Assembly: GCA_028289185.1 (NCBI GenBank)
Contig: JAQGGV010000036.1
Coordinates: 1 to 34,269, forward strand
Reading direction: 5' to 3'
DNA: 34,269 nt
Source: Candidatus Saccharimonadota bacterium
GTDB lineage: Bacteria > Patescibacteriota > Saccharimonadia > Saccharimonadales > Saccharimonadaceae
Shown here: positions 9,286 through 17,140 of the stretch, one piece after another
Layout of the letters: each line of letters begins with the position of its first letter
Numbering within the stretch: the stretch's first letter is position 1
Made by a program: the position numbers and the translations under genes
Notes under the pieces: generated by a model
The model's input: only the letters and a program-made list of their open reading frames with translations
Database searches by the model: none
What the model was told of the DNA's origin: nothing

Positions 9286-10467
9286 TCATTCTATCTTAAA
9301 GTCTGCGTCCGTGACGACCGGGAAGAATGTCGACTTGCCATGAGTATTATAGAAATTAACAGCACTCGTGAACTCCTCGCACACAACCAGACCTTTGTCT
9401 GTCTTGATATTCATGTTGATTGAATAGTTTTTCATGCCGAGTGTGTTTGGGAACACTGAGATGACCTTCTTTTTCTGCTTAGAACTGAGCGACAGACCCT
9501 TGGTGTGGCTCTGGTTGTAATGCGTACCTGTTATGAGTTTGTCCTCGCTATAAAAATCGAGTCCGAAATCGATAGTCTCGTCAAACGTTTTGTCTGTATT
9601 GTTATTGAGCGTAAACGAAATCGTTATATCTGACTGCGTTACTTTGTGACTGATGTCACTAAATGTCACTTCACCGCTACCCCAGCGGTTTGCCTCATTG
9701 ATAACGAGCGCTGAGCCTTTGTCCATGAATAACTTTAGGTACTCGTCAGCAATAGTGGAGGCCTTGCCCTCGTGAGTGATATGACCACCTTCGATGAGTA
9801 TCGCCCGATCGCAGTATTCGCGGACGGCTGACATGTCGTGGGTCACAAAGACGATTGTCATGTCGGTTTTTTTGAGTGCCTTGAAATAGTCATAGCATTT
9901 ACGCTGGAAGTCTGCATCTCCAACAGCCAACACTTCGTCAATCAGCATAATATCGGCTTTAGCGCGCGTCGCAACAGAGAAAGCCAGGCGAACTTGCATA
10001 CCGGAGGAATAATTTTTTAGTTTTTGATCCATGAATTTTGCAAGTTCGGCGAATTCAACGATTTCGTCATACATGGCGTCAATTTCCTTGCGATTGAATC
10101 CCAGGAGCGCACCGTTGAGGTAGACATTTTCGCGACCGGATAGTTCTGGGTTGAACCCAACGCCGAGTTCAATAAACGGCACCAATTTACCATCTGCGCG
10201 CACGGTTCCCTTGGTCGGCTGATAGATACCAGCTAGAATCTTCAGCAGCGTGCTCTTGCCACTACCGTTACGTCCAGCAATGCCAAAGAATTCACCTTTT
10301 TTGATATCAAAGCTAATACCTTGTAACGCGTGCTGTACCTCGTAGCCTTTGTTCTTTTTGCGGATACTGTTCGTAAACCTCGCCTTGATCGAGTTGTTAC
10401 TCTCGTGTGGTAGCTTAAAGAATTTCGATACACTATCGACGCTGATGGCGATGTCATTCTCGGCCAT
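9286..10467 (-). CDS. wzt: Polysaccharide ABC exporter ATPase with cargo-binding domain (Wzt-like)
   Basis: A 393-residue protein from the ATG at 10467. An upstream extension to 10542 would overlap the permease gene and encodes a Cys-rich non-conserved stretch, so I reject it. Residues ~50-250 form an ABC ATPase: Walker A GRNGSGKST near 65-73, signature YSSGMQVRLAF and Walker B IMLIDEVLAVGD. Residues ~275-393 form a beta-rich domain resembling Wzt_C, which in O-antigen exporters binds the cargo glycan. The ribosome binding site GGAGGAAG lies in the last codons of the permease gene, one base apart from it. It energises export of a lipid-linked glycan across the cytoplasmic membrane. The presence of the C-terminal domain suggests cargo recognition; the cargo is unknown. 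Confidence 0.9.
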   Translation of the reverse strand: MAENDIAISVDSVSKFFKLPHESNNSIKARFTNSIRKKNKGYEVQHALQGISFDIKKGEFFGIAGRNGSGKSTLLKILAGIYQPTKGTVRADGKLVPFIELGVGFNPELSGRENVYLNGALLGFNRKEIDAMYDEIVEFAELAKFMDQKLKNYSSGMQVRLAFSVATRAKADIMLIDEVLAVGDADFQRKCYDYFKALKKTDMTIVFVTHDMSAVREYCDRAILIEGGHITHEGKASTIADEYLKLFMDKGSALVINEANRWGSGEVTFSDISHKVTQSDITISFTLNNNTDKTFDETIDFGLDFYSEDKLITGTHYNQSHTKGLSLSSKQKKKVISVFPNTLGMKNYSINMNIKTDKGLVVCEEFTSAVNFYNTHGKSTFFPVVTDADFKIE

Positions 10468-10468
10468 A

Positions 10469-11275
10469 TTACACTTCCTCCGCGAAGTTTTTAGCGTGGC
10501 GACGAAAATACAACATCGAGAACACTGCGAACACTGCGACAAATGCCACTGGAATCAAGCGCGCCCACTCAGTTCCGTAAATCGTGCCGACGGTTGCCGC
10601 CTGTGGCCAGATAAATGCCTGCCTGAGATCCTGCATGATTTGTGCTGGTGGTGTCAAAATCAAAACTTTTTGTGCGATGACCGGAATACTGTTAATCGGA
10701 TAGATGATTGGTGTACCGTAAAAGGCACCTTGCATCAGGACTTCCCAGATGTAATTAATATCCCGAAGTTTCACGAAAAGTGCGCTGAGTAAAAATGCGA
10801 CTGATAGCGAGAAGACAAACAGCTCGACCAGTAGGAGTGGAGCCCAAAGAGACCCAATCGACACTTCGACACCCGAGGCGACGGCAAATATAACGACGAC
10901 GACGAGGTTAAGCGCGAGGTTGATTAGTGCCGAGAATGAACCAGCCAGGACAATGACGTATTTTGGAAAGTTTAGTTTGCGAATCAGATCACCACGACCA
11001 ACAATCGCACCGACTCCGTTATTACTTACCTCTGTAAAGTAGTTCCATACCACGATTCCAAGTAGCAGATAGACCGGATAGTGCGGTATCCCCTTACCAA
11101 CTGGCAGGAACTTGACGAAAACAACATACAGAATCGCAAATAATGCCAGCGGTCGTAGGAGTGACCATATATAACCAAGCGCCGAGCCTTGATAGCGAAG
11201 CTTGAAATCAGTGATAACAAGTTCGCGCAGCAGGATCAACGAGTAACGATACTTTTTGAGAAACTTTTGCTTCAT
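10469..11275 (-). CDS. wzm: Polysaccharide ABC exporter permease (Wzm-like, ABC-2)
   Basis: A 268-residue ABC-2 permease with about six membrane helices. The N-terminal cytoplasmic stretch (RELVITDFKLRYQGSALGYIWSLLRPL) is characteristic of Wzm/TagG-type exporters. Downstream are LFVKLRDINYIWEVLMQGAFYGTPIIYP and a TPPAQIMQDLRQAF block typical of the family. It pairs with the ATPase encoded one base downstream to export a lipid-linked polysaccharide. A TATAAT hexamer (11288-11293) only twelve bases before the ATG suggests a promoter with a very short leader, in addition to possible readthrough from the cupin gene 38 bases upstream. Confidence 0.92.
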   Translation of the reverse strand: MKQKFLKKYRYSLILLRELVITDFKLRYQGSALGYIWSLLRPLALFAILYVVFVKFLPVGKGIPHYPVYLLLGIVVWNYFTEVSNNGVGAIVGRGDLIRKLNFPKYVIVLAGSFSALINLALNLVVVVIFAVASGVEVSIGSLWAPLLLVELFVFSLSVAFLLSALFVKLRDINYIWEVLMQGAFYGTPIIYPINSIPVIAQKVLILTPPAQIMQDLRQAFIWPQAATVGTIYGTEWARLIPVAFVAVFAVFSMLYFRRHAKNFAEEV

Positions 11276-11287
11276 TTATTGCGTTTT

Positions 11288-11293
11288 ATTATA
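11288..11293 (-). promoter_or_regulatory. Candidate -10 element for the wzm-wzt operon
   Basis: A perfect TATAAT on the minus strand ends twelve bases before the wzm ATG at 11275. Transcription would start near 11281, giving a leader of about five bases. I see no convincing -35. No Shine-Dalgarno sequence precedes this start, in contrast to the internal genes of the operon. Confidence 0.45.
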
Positions 11294-11313
11294 CCGTGAT
11301 TGACCGATATAGC

Positions 11314-11862
11314 CTAGCGCTGGTAGTCGTCCGCTACTCTGACGATATCATCCTCATTCGACGGGTTGTCTCTGTCTGCGTGTTGCCATATCTCAGCAAC
11401 GACAGTATATCCATCTTCGGCTCCGACCAGTCGATGGCGTTCTCCTTTTTGAAATTGAACAACTTCACCGGGCTGGGCCGTTTGGACTGATGTTTGCTCG
11501 TCGGTTTGGCTCTTTACATATGCCCCCGTCGTCAGGAACATCCATCGCTCCGCCCGCCGATCATGATATTGCCAACTTAGCCTTTGGCGTGGCTCCACCA
11601 GTAGGACTTTGGGGCTCAATTCGGCATCCCGTATACCAAGCCTTGCTTCACTCACAGAAAGACTAGGGAAAAAGTCGGCAATAAATGTCTCGGCCTGGCT
11701 ACCATCAATGCGAAAGTACGCACCCCAAGGCTTCTGATCAGCGAGGTCAACAATCATATAGCCGGCGTCCTCGAGCTCACACCCAATAGCGGCTACAGCC
11801 GCGGGTTTGTTGTCATATACATGGTCGTTAATGGATACAAGATACTCTTTTAGTTCAGACAT
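11314..11862 (-). CDS. Cupin-type phosphomannose isomerase-like protein
   Basis: A 182-residue cupin. Residues ~44-150 match the type-II mannose-6-phosphate isomerase cupin: KPWGAYFRI, then RLSWQYHDRRAERWMFLTTG with the metal-binding His and Glu, then GEVVQFQKGERHRL, and the terminal block EDDIVRVADDYQR. Such domains interconvert fructose-6-phosphate and mannose-6-phosphate, either alone or fused to a mannose-1-phosphate guanylyltransferase. Here it is stand-alone. It heads the minus-strand glycan operon, so it may supply mannose units. A GGAGG ribosome binding site and a TATAAT box precede it. Related cupins can act on other sugar phosphates, so the substrate is inferred. Confidence 0.8.
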   Translation of the reverse strand: MSELKEYLVSINDHVYDNKPAAVAAIGCELEDAGYMIVDLADQKPWGAYFRIDGSQAETFIADFFPSLSVSEARLGIRDAELSPKVLLVEPRQRLSWQYHDRRAERWMFLTTGAYVKSQTDEQTSVQTAQPGEVVQFQKGERHRLVGAEDGYTVVAEIWQHADRDNPSNEDDIVRVADDYQR

Positions 11863-11883
11863 GCCACCTCCTCAATTTCCCTC

Positions 11884-11889
11884 ATTATA
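11884..11889 (-). promoter_or_regulatory. -10 element of the cupin gene promoter
   Basis: TATAAT on the minus strand, with a predicted start near 11877 and a GGAGG site (about 11867-11873) just before the ATG at 11862. It lies back-to-back with the plus-strand promoter of the OpgC-like gene; the two -10 boxes are 16 bases apart in a 56-base gap. Confidence 0.55.
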
Positions 11890-11902
11890 ACCTAAGGTCT
11901 GT

Positions 11903-11911
11903 TGCTATAAT
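11903..11911 (+). promoter_or_regulatory. Extended -10 promoter, possibly leaderless, of the OpgC-like gene
   Basis: TGC TATAAT is a perfect extended -10. The hexamer ends seven bases before the GTG at 11919, so transcription should start at or next to the start codon. The AAGGGGAG between them is too close to the GTG to act as a normal ribosome binding site and would mostly not be transcribed. Confidence 0.55.
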
Positions 11912-11918
11912 AAGGGGA

Positions 11919-13064
11919 GTGAATTGGAAATTTTGGAAAAAGCCAAAACAAAACCGCGAACGAATCCTGGCGCTCGACCTGCTGCGCGGAGCCTTTTTGA
12001 TTGAGATTATCTGTGCCCACATTGGTTGGCGACCGTCGCTTATCACCTTTATTAGTGGTGGCGATGGGCTGTTTGCATCCGCGGCCGAGGGCTTCTTTAC
12101 GATTTCGGGGCTGCTAGTGGGTTATTTATACGGGCCAAGGATACTAAAGGACCGCAAGAAAACGTTTCAGAAGATTTGGAAGCGAGCCTGGCTACTCTAC
12201 TGCCTAGCGACGTTTTTTACCCTGTTCTATACCGCTTGGGCGGTGTCAGAACCAAATTCGGCCGCCTATCACACTATCTATACCCGCGAGCCGTGGCGCT
12301 TCCTGGTCGACACCTTTACGCTGCGGTATGCCTTTGGCTGGGCCGAGTTCCTGAACCGCTACGCGCTGTTTATGATCGTGGCGCCGTTCGTCGTCTGGCT
12401 GGTTGCCAAGGGCCGAGCCTGGATTGTGGCGATTATCAGCCTGCTTATTTGGTTCTTCCTGCGTAACACCGATCGCTTCCTGCCCTTTTCAGCTTGGCAG
12501 CTGGTATTTATGTTTGGTATTATCCTGGGCTACTACTTGCCGAATATCGAGGAGTGGTTCCGCTCGCTGCCACAGCGGACACAGCGCAGTATCTTTGTAA
12601 GCGTCTGTGGCGTAGCTGCTGCGACCTATGTGTTCTCTATGCTATTGTTCGTTATCGCGCCGCTGGTACTACCTGCTAGCAGCCCTATCCTCGCCTTCCA
12701 TGACCAACTCGTACCGATCTTTGAAAAAAACCACCTAGCACCGGCCCGTGTGGCTGTCGGCATCGTCTGGTTCGCAGCGCTCTATATGGCGTTCCGTCGT
12801 TATGAAAAGCCCATCAGCAAATACACTCGCGGCGTACTGGAAGTCTTTGGCCGGCAGTCACTGTTTGTCTATAGCTTCCACGCCTTTATGTTGTTTATCC
12901 TCGACCTGTACTTCGTGCCACCAGCCGGCCATACCATCACCTCGAACACACTCATCACGCTGATTGTTATCATCATTATCTATAACGCCGCCTACTACCG
13001 CGGGCATGTGACCAAGATTGGCAAACGCCTACTGTCTAATCGCTCAACGACGCAGGTGCCCTAA
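11919..13064 (+). CDS. OpgC-like polytopic membrane acyltransferase
   Basis: A 381-residue protein starting at GTG; no later in-frame ATG would keep the conserved N terminus. It has about ten membrane helices. The opening block ILALDLLRGAFLIEIICAH and then SAAEGFFTISGLLVGYLYG match the OpgC family, relatives of acyltransferase-3 proteins, which succinylate or otherwise acylate periplasmic glucans in proteobacteria. A glycan-modifying role fits the neighbouring glycosyltransferases. It is followed two bases later by succinyl-CoA ligase genes. Because OpgC uses succinyl groups, succinyl-CoA supply is a tempting but unproven link. Confidence 0.75.
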   Translation: MNWKFWKKPKQNRERILALDLLRGAFLIEIICAHIGWRPSLITFISGGDGLFASAAEGFFTISGLLVGYLYGPRILKDRKKTFQKIWKRAWLLYCLATFFTLFYTAWAVSEPNSAAYHTIYTREPWRFLVDTFTLRYAFGWAEFLNRYALFMIVAPFVVWLVAKGRAWIVAIISLLIWFFLRNTDRFLPFSAWQLVFMFGIILGYYLPNIEEWFRSLPQRTQRSIFVSVCGVAAATYVFSMLLFVIAPLVLPASSPILAFHDQLVPIFEKNHLAPARVAVGIVWFAALYMAFRRYEKPISKYTRGVLEVFGRQSLFVYSFHAFMLFILDLYFVPPAGHTITSNTLITLIVIIIIYNAAYYRGHVTKIGKRLLSNRSTTQVP

Positions 13065-13066
13065 CC

Positions 13067-14122
13067 ATGAAGTTGTTGGAATATGAAGGCAAGAAAATAC
13101 TGCAGACTAGCAACATCGCTGTGCCAAAGTCATTTGTTGCAGGTGAGTCGGCTGACTTTTTGCCGGCTGTTCTCAAATCACAAGTGCCCGTTGGCGGGCG
13201 TGGCAAGGCCGGCGGTGTGGTCATCGTAAAGGATGATGCCGAATACACGGCTGAGCGCGAAAAGATTTCGCATCTGGAAATCAAAGGTTACACGCCAAAG
13301 ACTATCTTGGCCGAGCAGCCACTGGACATTGACCGGGAGTTATATCTGTCCCTCGTCATTGATAAAGCAACGGCATCGACCGAGCTGATGGCCCACAAAC
13401 GCGGTGGTGTAGAAGTTGAAGACAACGCAGCCGAGGACTTTTTGAAACTGACACTGGAAACCGGCAGCGCCGATGCAGCCGGACAGCAACTCGCCGACTA
13501 CTACGACCTGCCGGACAAGACCTTCGCACTACAGGATCTGGTAGAAAAGTTGTATGTACTGTTCAATCAACAGGATATGACACTGCTGGAAATTAACCCC
13601 TTGGTTTTGACGAAAACAGGCGAGTTGGTTGCCGCCGACGCCAAAATCACACTCGACGACGCGGCGCAGTTTCGCCACCCCGATTGGTCATTCGAGCTTG
13701 ATCCGGTGGAGACTAACTTTGTCACACTTGATGAAACTGGCAATGTTGCCACAATTGCCAATGGTGCCGGCCTGGCCATGGCGACCGTCGATGCGGTCGC
13801 AGACAACGGTATGAAACCCGCCAACTTCCTGGATATCGGTGGTGGAGCAAACGAAGCCAGCGTACTGGCGGCATTTAAACGCATCACTGAGTACTCCCAT
13901 GTGAAAGTTATCATCATCAATATCTTTGCCGGTATCACCCGTTGCGACGAGGTAGCGCGTGCCATCATCGCAGCCCGCGCGCAGTTGGATGACCTGCCGC
14001 CACTCGCCATTCGCCTAGCCGGTACAAATTACGAGCAGGCAGCGAAATTGCTACAGCAACAAAACATTCCGATTCACGCCAACCTGGATCAAGCACTGGC
14101 GGCTGCAAAGGAACTGACATGA
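13067..14122 (+). CDS. sucC: Succinyl-CoA ligase (ADP-forming) beta subunit
   Basis: A 351-residue protein that aligns along the whole length of bacterial SucC (usually ~385-400), with deletions in loops, mainly around residue 210. The ATP-grasp half contains VPVGGRGKAGGVVIV and the metal-binding LLEINPLVLTKTGELVAADAKI. The C-terminal half has NGAGLAMATVDAV, FLDIGGGA and NIFAGITRCD, where the family more often has GG. With SucD it interconverts succinyl-CoA plus ADP/phosphate and succinate plus CoA plus ATP. It starts two bases after the OpgC-like gene and overlaps sucD (ATGA), so the three are probably cotranscribed. No other citric-acid-cycle gene is visible. Confidence 0.93.
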   Translation: MKLLEYEGKKILQTSNIAVPKSFVAGESADFLPAVLKSQVPVGGRGKAGGVVIVKDDAEYTAEREKISHLEIKGYTPKTILAEQPLDIDRELYLSLVIDKATASTELMAHKRGGVEVEDNAAEDFLKLTLETGSADAAGQQLADYYDLPDKTFALQDLVEKLYVLFNQQDMTLLEINPLVLTKTGELVAADAKITLDDAAQFRHPDWSFELDPVETNFVTLDETGNVATIANGAGLAMATVDAVADNGMKPANFLDIGGGANEASVLAAFKRITEYSHVKVIIINIFAGITRCDEVARAIIAARAQLDDLPPLAIRLAGTNYEQAAKLLQQQNIPIHANLDQALAAAKELT

Positions 14123-14988
14123 ACGCGCAACTGTTAACCGGTAAAAACGTCATCGTTCAGGGAATCACTGGCAGCCACGGATCGTTCCACACTCGCGCCA
14201 TGATTGCGGCTGGTACAAATATTGTCGCAGGCACAACCCCTGGCAAAGCTGGTCAAAACGTTGATGGCATTCCGGTTTATAACTCGATTGTTGATGTCCA
14301 GAACGATATGTCGGTTGATACGAGCGTCATATTTGTACCGGCAGCATTCGCTAAATCCGCAATCCTAGAAGCAATTGACGCAAAAGTTCCGTTGATTGTC
14401 TGTATCACCGAGGGTATTCCGATACATGATATGTTGCAAATCCGACAACATTTAGAGAAGTCGAGTAGCCAGCTAATCGGGCCAAACTGTCCGGGAATTC
14501 TGATGCCCGGCATCATTAAACTCGGTATCATTCCGGCAGCCATGGGACTAGCCGGCACTGTTGGCATCGTTAGCCGTAGTGGCACCCTTACCTATGAGGC
14601 GATGGCTGGTCTGACCGAATATGGGGTCGGCCAAAAATACGTCATCGGTATCGGTGGCGACCCGATTAACGGAACGGGCTTCACCGATTGTTTGGAATTG
14701 TTCCAAAATGACCCAGACGTTGATCGTATTGTGTTGATCGGTGAAATCGGCGGCACAACTGAATACCAGGCGGCAGACTACATAGCCGAACACGTCAGCA
14801 AGCCTGTCTATGCCTATGTAACAGGTCATCACGCACCAGAGGGCGTACAGTTGGGCCACGCCGGAGCTATCTTGGGCAGCCAACAGGAATCTGCCAAAGC
14901 CAAAACGGACTACCTGCGTCGGAATGGTGCCCGTACCTCAACAAGTATCACGAGTCTGCTAACTGCCGTCACCTCTGATAAAAAGTGA
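14119..14988 (+). CDS. sucD: Succinyl-CoA ligase (ADP-forming) alpha subunit
   Basis: A 289-residue protein of normal family length. It has the CoA-binding N-terminal domain (VIVQGITGSHGSFHTRAM, PGKAGQNVDGIPV), LIGPNCPGI, VSRSGTLTYE, GIGGDPINGTGF, and the active-site phosphohistidine in LGHAGAI at residue 247. All key residues appear intact, so the SucCD complex should be functional. The start overlaps the sucC stop by four bases. A promoter-like -10 for the next gene overlaps its stop codon. Confidence 0.94.
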   Translation: MNAQLLTGKNVIVQGITGSHGSFHTRAMIAAGTNIVAGTTPGKAGQNVDGIPVYNSIVDVQNDMSVDTSVIFVPAAFAKSAILEAIDAKVPLIVCITEGIPIHDMLQIRQHLEKSSSQLIGPNCPGILMPGIIKLGIIPAAMGLAGTVGIVSRSGTLTYEAMAGLTEYGVGQKYVIGIGGDPINGTGFTDCLELFQNDPDVDRIVLIGEIGGTTEYQAADYIAEHVSKPVYAYVTGHHAPEGVQLGHAGAILGSQQESAKAKTDYLRRNGARTSTSITSLLTAVTSDKK

Positions 14989-14994
14989 TATACT
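14986..14994 (+). promoter_or_regulatory. Extended -10 promoter, probably leaderless, of the GT2 gene at 15001
   Basis: TGA TATACT, an extended -10 in which the TGA is also the sucD stop codon. The hexamer ends six bases before the ATG at 15001, putting the predicted transcription start on the A of the ATG. No Shine-Dalgarno sequence is seen. Confidence 0.5.
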
Positions 14995-15000
14995 AACGAT

Positions 15001-15945
15001 ATGACAAAATCCATCACGGTTCTGATCCCCGCTTACAACGAGGAGCCAGTGCTGCCAAAATTATACGAACGACTATCAAGCCTCGCAAATAGCGAGACCA
15101 AGTACAAATTTGAGTTCCTGTTCGTGAATGATGGCAGCAATGACGGAACACTCCCTTTGCTCAAAGAATTAGCCATAGAAGACCATCGCATCAGTTACGT
15201 GAACCTGTCGCGTAACTTCGGCAAGGAGATTGCCATGATCGCCGGTATCGATCATGTCGATAGCGACGCCATGGTTATCATCGACGCCGACTTGCAAGAT
15301 CCGCCAGAACTCATCCCGGATATGCTGAACCTGTGGGAGGATGGCTATGACGATGTCTACGCCCGTCGTACCAAACGCCTGGGTGAATCGTGGTTCAAAC
15401 GAACGACATCAGCGCTGTTTTACAAGGTATTACAGCGCTCGACGAGCATACCGATTCAGCGTGACACCGGTGACTTTCGTCTGCTCGACCGCCGTTGTAT
15501 CGATGCGCTCAAACAAATCCGCGAACGCGAACGCTACACCAAAGGTTTCTTCAGCTGGATTGGGTACAAGAAAAAGGAAATTACCTATGTTCGTGACCCT
15601 AGGGCTGCCGGTGTGACTAAATGGAACTATTTCAAACTGTTCAACCTAGCTATCGATGGTATTGTATCATTTACAACAGCACCGTTACGTATCGCATCGG
15701 TTTTTGGCATTTTGGTATCATTTGTGGCCTTCATCTACATCCTCTATTTGCTTATTCGCCCGCTATTTGGCGTTCCAACTGGCGGTGGTTACTCGTCACT
15801 ACTGGCGGTCATGCTGTTTATCGGCGGCGTACAGCTACTGTCGCTGGGTGTCATCGGTGAATATATAGGTCGAATCTTTAACGAAACCAAGCAACGCCCG
15901 CTGTACCTGGTCGAGGAATATCACAAAAATAAGGCCAAGAAATAA
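15001..15945 (+). CDS. Polyprenyl-phosphate glycosyltransferase, GT2 (GtrB-like)
   Basis: A 314-residue paralogue of the GT2 at 510. It has VLIPAYNEEPVLPKL, FVNDGSNDGT, LSRNFGKEIAMIAG and the metal motif IDADLQDPPELI near residue 97. A conserved DTGDFRLLDRR follows. Two C-terminal helices (about 230-252 and 265-288) end in LGVIGEYIGRIFNE, the GtrB/YfdH signature. It should load a sugar onto undecaprenyl phosphate. It may use its own promoter and is followed without a gap by a GT4 gene. No flippase or GT-C partner lies next to it, so its GT-C partner may be the pair at 1478-4450, which is speculative. Confidence 0.92.
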   Translation: MTKSITVLIPAYNEEPVLPKLYERLSSLANSETKYKFEFLFVNDGSNDGTLPLLKELAIEDHRISYVNLSRNFGKEIAMIAGIDHVDSDAMVIIDADLQDPPELIPDMLNLWEDGYDDVYARRTKRLGESWFKRTTSALFYKVLQRSTSIPIQRDTGDFRLLDRRCIDALKQIRERERYTKGFFSWIGYKKKEITYVRDPRAAGVTKWNYFKLFNLAIDGIVSFTTAPLRIASVFGILVSFVAFIYILYLLIRPLFGVPTGGGYSSLLAVMLFIGGVQLLSLGVIGEYIGRIFNETKQRPLYLVEEYHKNKAKK

Positions 15946-17046
15946 ATGCTCATTGCGATTGATGCTCGCATTATTTCGACATCGACAGGCCGATACGTCG
16001 AACGACTCGTCACCTATTTGGAGCAGCTCGATTCGCCCCATGAATTTATTATCCTCGTTCTGGAAAAGGACAAGGATTACTGGAAACCAACCAGATCGAA
16101 CTTTACGGTCAAAGTTGCCGATTTCAAGCAGTATACCTTTGACGAACAAATTGCGTTTAGTCGCTTTTTGCGTCGGCTAAAGGCTGATTTGGTGCATTTT
16201 TGTATGCCACAGCAGCCCGTTGTCTATCATGGATTGTCTGTGACGACGATCCATGACCTGAACCTGCTACGAATCAAGCAAAACGACGACATGAGCAAGG
16301 CCGCACTGCGTACCAAGCAAATCATCTTTCGTAGCCTACTCCATAGTGTCATCAGCCGCAGCAACCACATCATTACCCCGTCTAAATACACCGCCGACGA
16401 CGTCATGAAGTTCCACCGTATATCAAAGGATAAGATCACGGTCACCCATGAATCGGCCGACCTGGTATCTACCAGTCCGAAACCCGTCAGTAAGTACAAG
16501 AACGTACCATTTCTGTTGATGGTTGGGCGAACCGAGGAATACAAGAACCACCGAAATGCCATTGAGGCGATGCAGGCGATGCTGTGGCGCGACCCCAAGC
16601 TTCGTATGGTTGTCGTTGGCAAACGCGATGATTCGAGTAGTGAGCTCGAGGACTGGGTACTGACAAACGGCTTTACGAATGTTGATTTCTTTGGCTTTGC
16701 CAGCGATGAACAATTGGCGTGGCTATACGAGCATTGTCGCGGTTACATCTTTGCCTCATACATGGAAGGTTTTGGGTTGCCCGGTCTGGAAGCGATGAAA
16801 CACGGCGCACCAGTTGCTAGTAGCGATCGGACGAGCCTACCTGAAGTCTATGGCAAGGCAGCAATCTACTTTAACCCCGACGATATTGCCGAAATGAGCG
16901 AAGTCATGGGTAAGCTGCTAAATGATAAAAGCCTACGACATCGGTTAATCGAAGCGGGTCATAAACGCACGGAACTATACTCTTGGCAGCGAATGGCCAA
17001 ACAAACCCTCGACATCTATAACGAAGTCCTCAAAAAGAAGAGTTAA
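15946..17046 (+). CDS. Glycosyltransferase family 4 (GT-B)
   Basis: A 366-residue GT4 enzyme. It starts MLIAIDARI and has STGRYVERLVTYL, typical of the mannosyltransferase-like GT4 group. HDLNLLR and ITPSKYTADDV precede the donor domain, which begins LLMVGRTEEYKNH and has the E-x7-E motif in MEGFGLPGLEAMKHG, then SDRTSLPEVYGKAA. The ATG directly follows the TAA of the GT2 gene, so the two are translationally coupled. It is the last gene before the convergent jag operon. Confidence 0.88.
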   Translation: MLIAIDARIISTSTGRYVERLVTYLEQLDSPHEFIILVLEKDKDYWKPTRSNFTVKVADFKQYTFDEQIAFSRFLRRLKADLVHFCMPQQPVVYHGLSVTTIHDLNLLRIKQNDDMSKAALRTKQIIFRSLLHSVISRSNHIITPSKYTADDVMKFHRISKDKITVTHESADLVSTSPKPVSKYKNVPFLLMVGRTEEYKNHRNAIEAMQAMLWRDPKLRMVVVGKRDDSSSELEDWVLTNGFTNVDFFGFASDEQLAWLYEHCRGYIFASYMEGFGLPGLEAMKHGAPVASSDRTSLPEVYGKAAIYFNPDDIAEMSEVMGKLLNDKSLRHRLIEAGHKRTELYSWQRMAKQTLDIYNEVLKKKS

Positions 17047-17075
17047 GCCGGAAGCAATCATGCGCAGCGTGGGCG

Positions 17076-17138
17076 TTAGGGGGTGGAGTGAATTTCCGAA
17101 TTCATTTTGGAAATGAAACGGAGGGGCAAGCCCCTCCT
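17076..17138 (-). repeat. Double-hairpin repeat, copy A (downstream of jag)
   Basis: Reading on the minus strand right after the jag stop: an 8-bp GC-rich hairpin (17120-17137), GTTTCATTTCC, a second weaker inverted repeat (ATTTCC 17092-17097 with GGAAAT 17109-17114), and a final ACTCCACCCCCTAA. The ends match copy B at 19037-19100 almost exactly, while the central hairpin differs. It probably terminates the rnpA-yidC-jag transcript and may be a dispersed element of this genome. Confidence 0.65.
17120..17137 (-). terminator. GC-rich hairpin, likely terminator of jag
   Basis: GGAGGGGC and GCCCCTCC form a perfect 8-bp inverted repeat separated by two bases, three bases after the jag stop. The minus strand continues GTTTCATTT, a weak T-rich tail, so termination efficiency is uncertain. 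Confidence 0.55.
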
Positions 17139-17140
17139 AA

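Noticed and set aside
10468-10542. N-terminal extension of the Wzt-like ATPase
   Set aside because: It overlaps the permease gene and is Cys-rich; a clear GGAGGAAG site precedes the ATG at 10467.
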